The translations under genes were made by a program, and so were the position numbers. Positions 57,906 through 64,000 of a stretch of DNA of 64,000 nucleotides are shown one piece after another. The notes under the pieces are model-generated. The model had not been told where the DNA came from, did no database searches, and saw only the letters and a list, made by a program, of their open reading frames with translations. This stretch comes from Bradyrhizobium sp. U87765 SZCCT0048 (lineage in GTDB: Bacteria > Pseudomonadota > Alphaproteobacteria > Rhizobiales > Xanthobacteraceae), in NCBI RefSeq assembly GCF_018131225.1, contig NZ_JAFCMM010000001.1, positions 434,001 to 498,000 on the forward strand, in the 5' to 3' direction. How positions within the stretch are numbered: position 1 is the first letter of the stretch; every line of letters starts with the position of its first letter.

Positions 57906-58766
57906 TCAGGCCCGCCCCAGCAGGCCGCGTGGACGCAGCAGGATGATCAGCGCCATGGCGACATAGATCATGATGCTGGCGCCGGCGGCCCAGAACACCG
58001 TCATCACGCTCTGCACGACGCCGATCAGAAGCCCGCCGACCAGTGCGCCGGTGAAGCTGCCGATCCCGCCGATGACGATCACCACGAACGCGATCGACAG
58101 CGCCTCGACGCCCATGAACGGCTCGACGCCGCGGATCGGCGCGATCAGCACGCCGGCCAGCGCCGTGAGCGCGGCGCCGATCGCGAAGGTCAGCGAGAAC
58201 GTCCGGCTGATATCGATGCCGAGCAGTTCCACGGTCGGCATCGACTCGGTGCCGGCGCGCAGCACCGCCCCATAGTTGGTGCGTTCGAGCACGAACCACA
58301 GCACCGCGGTGATCGCCGCCGTCAGCGCGATCACGAACAGGCGGTACTTGGGATAGATGAAATCGCCGAACATCACCGCGCCGCGCAGCAGCGCCGGCGC
58401 CGCGACGTTCTTGCCGACCGGATCGAAGATCAGGATCACGACCTCCTGGATGATCAGCGCGAGGCCGAGCGTCGCCAGGATCTGGAAGCTCGCCGGCAGG
58501 TCGTACAGCCGCCGCACGCCGGGCTCCGCGAGCCACGCCATGGCGCCGACCATCAGCGGCGCCAGCGCCAGCGCGAGCCAGAAGTTGCCCGTCGCGCCCA
58601 CCAGGACGTAGCAGAGATAGGCGCCCACGAGATAGAACGCGCCGTGGGCGATGTTGATGAAGTGCATGATGCCGAAGATGATCGACAGACCGATCGCGAT
58701 CATGAAGTAGATCATCCCGACACCCAGGCCGTTGACGACCTGGGTGAGGAGCAGGTTGAGGCTCAT
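57906..58766 (-). CDS. livH: Branched-chain-type ABC transporter permease LivH
   Basis: 286 aa, about eight hydrophobic helices. Conserved IGLSIIFGIMHFINIAHG near the N terminus and ERTNYGAVLRAGTESM in the coupling region, and VVIVIGGIGSFTGA later. Partner of LivM. Confidence 0.95.
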   Translation of the reverse strand: MSLNLLLTQVVNGLGVGMIYFMIAIGLSIIFGIMHFINIAHGAFYLVGAYLCYVLVGATGNFWLALALAPLMVGAMAWLAEPGVRRLYDLPASFQILATLGLALIIQEVVILIFDPVGKNVAAPALLRGAVMFGDFIYPKYRLFVIALTAAITAVLWFVLERTNYGAVLRAGTESMPTVELLGIDISRTFSLTFAIGAALTALAGVLIAPIRGVEPFMGVEALSIAFVVIVIGGIGSFTGALVGGLLIGVVQSVMTVFWAAGASIMIYVAMALIILLRPRGLLGRA

Positions 58767-58792
58767 GACGGTTGCCCTCTCCAGAGCGGCGC

Positions 58793-59986
58793 TCAGGTCA
58801 TCTTGCAGTCGGAGCGCGCGGGCTCGACGAACGACTTGCCGAAGCTGACGATCTCGACATAGTCGTCCTTGCCCTTCTTCTTCGCCGGCGCCTTGCCGCG
58901 CAGCAGGTAGTAGTTCTTGATGACCTGATGATCGAACGCGCGGATCTGTTCCTCGCCCGTCGGCCCTTCGTAGGTCAGCCCCTCCAGCGCCTTAATCACC
59001 CGTGCCGGCTCGGCGCTGCCCGCGGCCTTGATGCCGCGCATCAGCAGTTCCGTGGTGACGAAGCCGTTGACCATGGCATAGCTCGGCCGAACCTTGAGGC
59101 GCTTCTCGAACAGTTCGACCAGCCGGCGGTTGCCGGCGCTGTCGATCTGGTCGTCGTACTGCGCGCCGACATAGACGTCCTCGAGCACGTCGCTGCCGAT
59201 CTCGGCGTACTGCTCAGCCCCCGCGCCCCAAACCAGAACGATCTTCATGTTCTGCTTGAGGCCGAAATCCGCAGCCTGACGCAGGGTGTTGGTGCTCTGC
59301 GGCCCGAAATTTAGGATCGCCAGCACGTCGGGTTTTGCCGCCGCGACGCTCGCGAGATAGCCGGAGAATTCGGTATCGGCCATGGCGTGGAAGCTGTTGC
59401 CGACATGCTCGACGTTCTTCTGCTTGAAGATCGCCTGTGCCTCGCGCAGCATCGCCTCGCCGAACACGTATTTCGGCGTAATCGTGTACCAGCGCTTTGC
59501 CTTGGGATCGGCGTCGATCAGCGCGCCGATGGTCTGGTGCACGGCGCCGTAGCTCGACACCGGCCAGCGGAAGGTGCTGCGGCGGCAGTCGGCGCCGGTG
59601 ATCTCGTCAGCGCCGACGGCGGACATGTAGACGCCGCCGCCGTTGGCGATCTCCGCCGACATCGGCAGGCCGACATTCGACAGCACCGCACCGGAAAAGA
59701 AGCGCACGCCCTGCTGCAAAGCCGCGATGATCTTGGGCATGGCGCGGCCGGGATTGCCCTCGTCGTCGATCACCTGCAGCGCCGCGTCGAGGCCGTAGTC
59801 TGCGGCAAGCGCGCTGACCGCGAGCCGCGCGCCGGTCTCCGCCGGCTGGCCGGCCATCGCGAACGGCCCGGACAGCGACAGCGCGGTGCACAGCCTGACC
59901 TGCTCGGCCGCCATTGCATGCCGCAGCACGGCCGGTGCAAGGGCAGCCCCCGCAAGTGCAGACGTGAAGGTGCGTCGTGTAATCAT
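58793..59986 (-). CDS. Substrate-binding protein of the liv-type transporter
   Basis: 397 aa. A Tat-like or Sec signal (TRRTFTSALAGAALAPAVL, with an RR pair) is followed by a periplasmic LivK/AmiC-type fold: VRLCTALSLSGPFAMAGQPA, VIDDEGNPGRA, YTITPKYVFGEAML. It delivers substrate to LivHMGF. In the same subfamily ligands range from amino acids to amides, aromatic acids and urea; the adjacent amidase favours an amide. Confidence 0.9.
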   Translation of the reverse strand: MITRRTFTSALAGAALAPAVLRHAMAAEQVRLCTALSLSGPFAMAGQPAETGARLAVSALAADYGLDAALQVIDDEGNPGRAMPKIIAALQQGVRFFSGAVLSNVGLPMSAEIANGGGVYMSAVGADEITGADCRRSTFRWPVSSYGAVHQTIGALIDADPKAKRWYTITPKYVFGEAMLREAQAIFKQKNVEHVGNSFHAMADTEFSGYLASVAAAKPDVLAILNFGPQSTNTLRQAADFGLKQNMKIVLVWGAGAEQYAEIGSDVLEDVYVGAQYDDQIDSAGNRRLVELFEKRLKVRPSYAMVNGFVTTELLMRGIKAAGSAEPARVIKALEGLTYEGPTGEEQIRAFDHQVIKNYYLLRGKAPAKKKGKDDYVEIVSFGKSFVEPARSDCKMT

Positions 59987-60041
59987 GATTGTCTCCCCTG
60001 GTGTGTTTTATGATTGTTGGTTGTGGTCGCACCGCCGCAGC

Positions 60042-60833
60042 TCAATCGAGCTGCAGCGGTTCGGCAAAGACCGGTTGCTGCGGCTCGTTCGGACGCAGCA
60101 GGAAGCTCTCGGCGCTGAGCACGTGCTCGTGCATCACCTCGCGCGCCCGCTCCGCGTCGCCCGAGCGGAACGCGTCGATCAGGCGGCGGTGATAGTCGAT
60201 GTTGGCGCAGGAGAAGGCCCACGACAGCTCGTTGTCGCCGACGGTGCCGATCGTCCAGTTGATGGCTTCGTTGACAAACCGGCACATCAGCCCGAGCAGC
60301 GGATTGGGGCAGGCCTCGATCAGGATCTCGTGGAATTCGACCTCGACCTTGCGGTGATGTGCCCAGCCGGCGGCATCGGTCGGATGCTCGTGCTGCTCCT
60401 CGATGGTGCGCTCGAGCGCGGCAAAGTGGCTGTCGCGGAGATGGCCGACGACGCTCGCCGCGAGCTCCGGCTCGGTCAGCCGCCGGATCTGGTAGATCTG
60501 CACGATATTGATCGGGTGGAAGTAGAAGTAGTTGCTGAGCAGCCCGATGGTGCGCGCCGGCGACACCGATGCGACCCGCGCCCCGCCTGCGGGGCCGGTC
60601 GAGTTCTGCACCAGCCCCTGCACTTCCAGCGATTTTAGCGCCTCGCGAATGGTCGAGCGGCTGCACCCGAACATGTCGATGAGTTGCGGCTCCTGGGGCA
60701 GCCGGTCGCTCGGCTTCAGGCCTGCCTGGAAGATATGCCGACGGATCCGGTCGGCGACCGCGTCGGACCGCTTGCGCTTGATGGCCGCCTTCTGGGACGG
60801 ATCGACCAGATCGTCATTCTGCATATTATCCAT
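60042..60833 (-). CDS. GntR family regulator, FadR/FCD type
   Basis: About 263 aa. N-terminal winged helix (SDAVADRIRRHIFQAGLKP, PQLIDMFGCSRSTIREALKSLE) and a C-terminal FCD ligand domain with His/Asp metal-binding candidates (HRKVEVEFHEILIEAC, NIDYHRRLIDAF). It is 55 bases upstream of the binding protein gene and in the same direction, so it likely controls the liv-amidase unit and itself. Start taken at the ATG at 60833; an ATG at 60824 and a TTG at 60869 are alternatives. Confidence 0.88.
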   Translation of the reverse strand: MDNMQNDDLVDPSQKAAIKRKRSDAVADRIRRHIFQAGLKPSDRLPQEPQLIDMFGCSRSTIREALKSLEVQGLVQNSTGPAGGARVASVSPARTIGLLSNYFYFHPINIVQIYQIRRLTEPELAASVVGHLRDSHFAALERTIEEQHEHPTDAAGWAHHRKVEVEFHEILIEACPNPLLGLMCRFVNEAINWTIGTVGDNELSWAFSCANIDYHRRLIDAFRSGDAERAREVMHEHVLSAESFLLRPNEPQQPVFAEPLQLD

Positions 60834-60848
60834 ATTATAATCATAAAT
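60815..60848. promoter_or_regulatory. AT-rich direct repeat at the gntR start
   Basis: CATATTAT occurs at 60822-60829 and again at 60831-60838, a nine-base spacing, in a strikingly AT-rich patch within GC-rich DNA. It overlaps the gntR start region. It may be the promoter or an operator; FCD regulators usually use an inverted repeat, so the assignment is uncertain. Confidence 0.35.
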
Positions 60849-61021
60849 AGGACTGGCCTGATTTTGCAAGCGGCGAAGTCAGTCGTCCCCCGGATCGCTG
60901 CGGGCCGCGTTAAATCTCTGGAATTGCAAGAAAACTTTCCTCGCATCCGCAGCCATGACGACGCGGCCGCCGAAACGGCGGCCACGTCAGATCAGCGGAT
61001 GGAAGGAATCGGAACGCGCGC

Positions 61022-61849
61022 TCAGCCCTTCGGCGGCGTCAGCGCGTAGGTATGCTCGGGCCCCGGGAAGGCGCGGCTGCGGACGTCGGCCGCATAGGCC
61101 TCGATCGCCTCGGCGATCGCCGGGCCGAGATTGCCGTAACGCTTCACGAATTTCGGCACCCGCGCCGACAGACCCAGCATGTCCTCGAGCACCAGCACCT
61201 GGCCGTCGCAGGCGGCGCTGGCGCCGATGCCGATGGTCGGGATCGCGATGGTCTCGGTGATGCGGCGGGCGACCGGTTCGGCCACCGCCTCGATCACCAC
61301 GGAGAACGCGCCGGCCTCGGCGACCGCGCGGGCATCGTTCTCGATGCGCGCGCCATCGGCCTCGTCACGCCCCTGGGCGCGGAACGAACCCAGGGTGTTG
61401 ATGGACTGCGGCGTCAGCCCGACATGGGCCATCACCGGAATGCCGCGCTCGGTCAGGAAAGCGATGGTCTCGGCCATGCGCGCGCCGCCCTCGAGCTTGA
61501 CCGCGCCGCAGTGGGTCTCCTTGAGGATGCGCGCGGCGGAGCGGAACGCCTCCTCCTTCGACGCCTCATAGGAGCCGAACGGCATGTCGACGACGACCAG
61601 CGACTGCTGCGAGCCGCGCATCACCGCCCGCCCCTGCAGGATCATCATCTCCAGCGTCACCGGCAAGGTGGTCTCGAAACCGTGCATGACATTGCCGAGG
61701 GAGTCGCCGACCAGAATGACATCGCAGAAGCGATCGACCAGCGCCGCGGTATGCGCGTGGTACGACGTCAGCATCACGATGGGATCACCACCCTTGCGGG
61801 CACGGATCTGCGGCGCGGTCTTGCGCTTGACGGCGGTTTGAACGGACAT
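61022..61849 (-). CDS. panB: 3-methyl-2-oxobutanoate hydroxymethyltransferase
   Basis: 275 aa. Pantothenate synthesis enzyme making ketopantoate. Conserved [45 protein letters not shown] and [18 protein letters not shown] are all present. Two bases separate it from the upstream NnrU gene. No panC is visible. Confidence 0.96.
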   Translation of the reverse strand: MSVQTAVKRKTAPQIRARKGGDPIVMLTSYHAHTAALVDRFCDVILVGDSLGNVMHGFETTLPVTLEMMILQGRAVMRGSQQSLVVVDMPFGSYEASKEEAFRSAARILKETHCGAVKLEGGARMAETIAFLTERGIPVMAHVGLTPQSINTLGSFRAQGRDEADGARIENDARAVAEAGAFSVVIEAVAEPVARRITETIAIPTIGIGASAACDGQVLVLEDMLGLSARVPKFVKRYGNLGPAIAEAIEAYAADVRSRAFPGPEHTYALTPPKG

Positions 61850-61851
61850 GG

Positions 61852-62436
61852 TCAGGCTCCAAAGACGGGAACGCCGATAACGACGGGATGGAAGGCAAAT
61901 GCGAGCGCGAGATAGACGATGATGCCGACCCCCACCGCGAGGACGTCGTTGAGCACGCCACCGACCGGGATCGGCGGGGCGCCGGCATCGCTGCGCCGCT
62001 TCAGCGAGATGCGATCATAAACCGCCCACGCCAGAAACGAGCCGAACAGGATGATGCCGCCGAGGTCGCCATTGGCAAGCAGATGGGCGAACGCCCACAG
62101 CTTCACGCCTGCGAGCATCGGATGCTTGAGCTTGGTGTAGATCCGGCCCCGCAGGTACGACGCCGCCACCAGGATCGCGGCGGGCAGCATCAGCGCGATG
62201 GTGATGTGCTTCATCGCCACCGGCGGATGCCAGACGTTGATCCAGCCGCTGGCGCGGTACAGCGAGAATCCCCAGACGATCAGCGCGAGGCCGGCCAGCG
62301 AGGCCAGCGAGTAGCCGAGCTTGTAGATCCCCTCGCCGGTCTGGGCGATGATCGCCGCGCGCGCGTCGCGCCGCGTGGTCAGCACATGAACGCCGAGAAA
62401 CAGAACCAGCCCGAGAACGAGCAGCACGAGACCCAT
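61852..62436 (-). CDS. NnrU family membrane protein
   Basis: 194 aa, five to six hydrophobic helices. Typical of NnrU/isoprenylcysteine-methyltransferase-like proteins: [17 protein letters not shown], the [18 protein letters not shown] segment and [11 protein letters not shown]. Named for a locus near nitric oxide reductase genes, but function is unknown. Here it is paired with panB, not with denitrification genes. Confidence 0.87.
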   Translation of the reverse strand: MGLVLLVLGLVLFLGVHVLTTRRDARAAIIAQTGEGIYKLGYSLASLAGLALIVWGFSLYRASGWINVWHPPVAMKHITIALMLPAAILVAASYLRGRIYTKLKHPMLAGVKLWAFAHLLANGDLGGIILFGSFLAWAVYDRISLKRRSDAGAPPIPVGGVLNDVLAVGVGIIVYLALAFAFHPVVIGVPVFGA

Positions 62437-62665
62437 GAGCCGTCCCTCCGTGATCGCCGACGACGAGGCCGGCGTGAAATCGCGCGGTGCAATTTCGTGT
62501 CGTGGCGGTCTTGCTCTAGCCGCGGCGACGAGCCCCGCGTATCATCTTTCCGGGGCGGCGCGCAATGCCGCCGCTCCGCCGCGCATCGTCGCGTCGATCA
62601 GGCGACACGCATGGCTCCCCGGCCGGCATCGCCGGTGCCGGACAACGAAAACGGGAGGACATCTG

Positions 62666-63454
62666 GTGCACGCTCACGCAACCCTGCCCCGCCTTGTCGC
62701 CGGCGCGTTCGCCGCGCTCCTTCTGCACGGCGCTGCCCATGCCGCGGAAATCAAAGTGATGATCTCGGGTGGCCTCACCGCCGCCTATAAGGAACTGGTG
62801 CCGCAGTTCGAGAAGGCGAGCGGCCACACCGTCGTGACATCCTACGGCCCGTCGATGGGCACCACGGAGAACGCCATCCCCGTGCGGCTTGCGCGCGGCG
62901 AGCCCGCCGACGTGCTGATCATGGTCGGCGATGCGCTCGGCAAGATGATCGATGAAGGCAAGGCGATGGAAGGCACGCGGGTCGATCTCGTGCGCTCGCC
63001 GATCGGCATGGTGGTGTGCGCCGGCAGTCCCAAGCCCGACATCAGCACCCCCGACGCGCTGAAGCAGGCCCTGCTGAACGCCAAGTCGGTTGCCTACTCC
63101 GACAGCGCCAGCGGCGTCTATGTCGGCGGCGAACTGTTCGAGAAGCTCGGCATCGCCGAGCAGATGAAGGGCAAGGCGAAGATGATCCCGGCGGAGCCGG
63201 TCGCGGCCGGCGTCGCCCGCGGCGAATCGGAGCTTGGCTTCCAGCAGATCAGCGAACTGCTGCCGGTCCCCGGCGCCGACCTCGTCGGTCCGCTGCCGGG
63301 CGCGGTGCAGAAGATCACGATCTTCTCCGCCGGCATTGCCACCGGCGCGAAGGAGCCTGACGGCGGCAAGGCACTGATCGCCTTCCTCGCCTCGCCTGCG
63401 GCGGCGCCGGCGCTGAAGAAGGCCGGGCTCGATCCGTTCGTCAGCGACAAGTAG
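62666..63454 (+). CDS. ModA-like periplasmic substrate-binding protein
   Basis: 262 aa. GTG start with GGAGG seven bases before. A signal peptide (LPRLVAGAFAALLLHGAAHA) is followed by a type II binding fold: IKVMISGGLTAAYKELVP, GEPADVLIMVGDALGKM and SPIGMVVCAGS, as in ModA-type oxyanion-binding proteins. No modB or modC is adjacent, so the cognate transporter is elsewhere or it works in another way. ModA is typically near 230 residues after the signal, which fits. Substrate (molybdate, tungstate or other) is not shown. Confidence 0.85.
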   Translation: MHAHATLPRLVAGAFAALLLHGAAHAAEIKVMISGGLTAAYKELVPQFEKASGHTVVTSYGPSMGTTENAIPVRLARGEPADVLIMVGDALGKMIDEGKAMEGTRVDLVRSPIGMVVCAGSPKPDISTPDALKQALLNAKSVAYSDSASGVYVGGELFEKLGIAEQMKGKAKMIPAEPVAAGVARGESELGFQQISELLPVPGADLVGPLPGAVQKITIFSAGIATGAKEPDGGKALIAFLASPAAAPALKKAGLDPFVSDK

Positions 63455-63600
63455 CGCGACCGGCGTCTGTGGCATGAGGTCGCGCGCGAACGCGTTTCAC
63501 CGCGCCATCCACCCCTGTCATCCCGCCGCAATGCGCCTGTAATCCGGCCATCACGATCGCTGCGCAGAACTGGCCCTGTTTAACGACCAACGGGGCCAAC

Positions 63601-64000
63601 ATGATCCGCACCACCCTTCTGGCGAGCGCCGCACTGTGTCTCGCCGCCGCCGCCGCGCCTGCGCTCGCGCAGCAGGAATTTCCCGCCAGGCTCGCCGGCC
63701 ATGCCGTGCTGCCGGCCGAGACGTTCATTGCCGCGCCGGCGGATGCGCCGGTCGATCTCCAGACCTCCGGCAAGTACACCACCGGCAAGCGCGTCGAGCA
63801 GGTCGGCTCGGTGATGGGCAAGTCCTACGAGCGCGACACCGGCGTCAAGCTGCCGTTCAAGGGCCAGCCGATCCAGGGCCACTCGGGCATCAAGGTGATG
63901 CCGGACGGAAGTTTCTGGATCCTGACCGACAACGGCATGGGCGCGAAAGCCAACTCGCCGGACTCCATGCTCTACCTCAACCGCTGGTCCATCGACTGGG
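63601..64000 (+). CDS. Phytase-like esterase, partial
   Basis: The first 133 codons of a gene cut by the right edge. Signal peptide (IRTTLLASAALCLAAAAA, cut after ALA) then QQEFPARLAGHAVLPAETF, SGIKVMPDGSFWILTDNG and GAKANSPDSMLYL, the opening of the esterase-like activity of phytase family (beta-propeller). These are secreted; substrates are mostly unknown. Confidence 0.8.
   Translation, partial: MIRTTLLASAALCLAAAAAPALAQQEFPARLAGHAVLPAETFIAAPADAPVDLQTSGKYTTGKRVEQVGSVMGKSYERDTGVKLPFKGQPIQGHSGIKVMPDGSFWILTDNGMGAKANSPDSMLYLNRWSIDW

Noticed and set aside
60834..61021. Intergenic gene between gntR and panB
   Set aside because: No frame with a start signal or protein character; most likely only the gntR promoter and the panB 3' end.

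Overview
The window is GC-rich, densely coded chromosomal DNA from an alphaproteobacterium. Gene order and protein content (purM-purN, lptG-lptD-surA-pdxA-rsmA, gmk-yicC-mltG-fabF-acpP-fabG-fabD, rpsF-rpsR-DUF2232-rplI, dnaB-alr, radA-cvpA-purF, TPR protein-lipoprotein-der, an hdaA-like start at the left edge) point to the Hyphomicrobiales, most likely the Bradyrhizobium/Rhodopseudomonas/Afipia group. This placement is inferred from gene order and protein style, not from a search. I see no rRNA, tRNA, CRISPR array, transposase, integrase or phage gene.

Layout. 1-6 kb: the start of hdaA, a CDP-alcohol phosphatidyltransferase, purM-purN, cspA, an autotransporter-type barrel, a TerC protein and ndk. 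6-12 kb: a Gly/His/Trp-rich secreted peptide, a NepR-like small protein, an ABC-F ATPase, a lipoprotein, and pepA-holC. 12-18.7 kb: envelope biogenesis (lptG, lptD, surA) then pdxA and rsmA; lptF, expected before lptG, is absent. 18.7-29.2 kb: an alcohol dehydrogenase, then the fatty-acid/cell-wall cluster on the minus strand, interrupted between fabG and fabD by eutBC on the plus strand. 29.2-32.5 kb: two TetR regulators, each beside a dyad-symmetric operator, with a crotonase and a fatty acid desaturase. 32.8-35.3 kb: the rpsF operon. 35.5-41.1 kb: a c-type cytochrome with a long disordered tail, cfa, dnaB and alr. 41.2-48.6 kb: an NHL-repeat protein, a DAHP synthase behind an apparent attenuator, a TauE/SafE permease, radA, cvpA and purF. 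48.6-53.8 kb: a GNAT, an SDR, DUF2147, PilZ, der, a lipoprotein and a TPR protein. 54-60.9 kb: an amidase with a complete Liv-type ABC importer and a GntR regulator. 61-64 kb: panB, an NnrU-family protein, an orphan ModA-like binding protein, and the start of a phytase-like esterase.

The most notable signal is upstream of the DAHP synthase gene (about 42452-42667). A good promoter is followed, at the predicted transcription start, by a 27-codon ORF in which residues 9-15 are Phe-Tyr-Trp-Tyr-Phe-Gly-Phe. A strong intrinsic terminator follows 26 bases after its stop codon, and then aroG. This is the architecture of transcription attenuation by a leader peptide, here apparently leaderless and reading all three aromatic amino acids that the pathway makes.

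Other points worth checking are the missing lptF with a possible remnant, eutBC inside the fab cluster, two well-defined TetR operators, an orphan NepR-like protein, and a Pro/Ala-rich lipoprotein in the position where bamB is often found.
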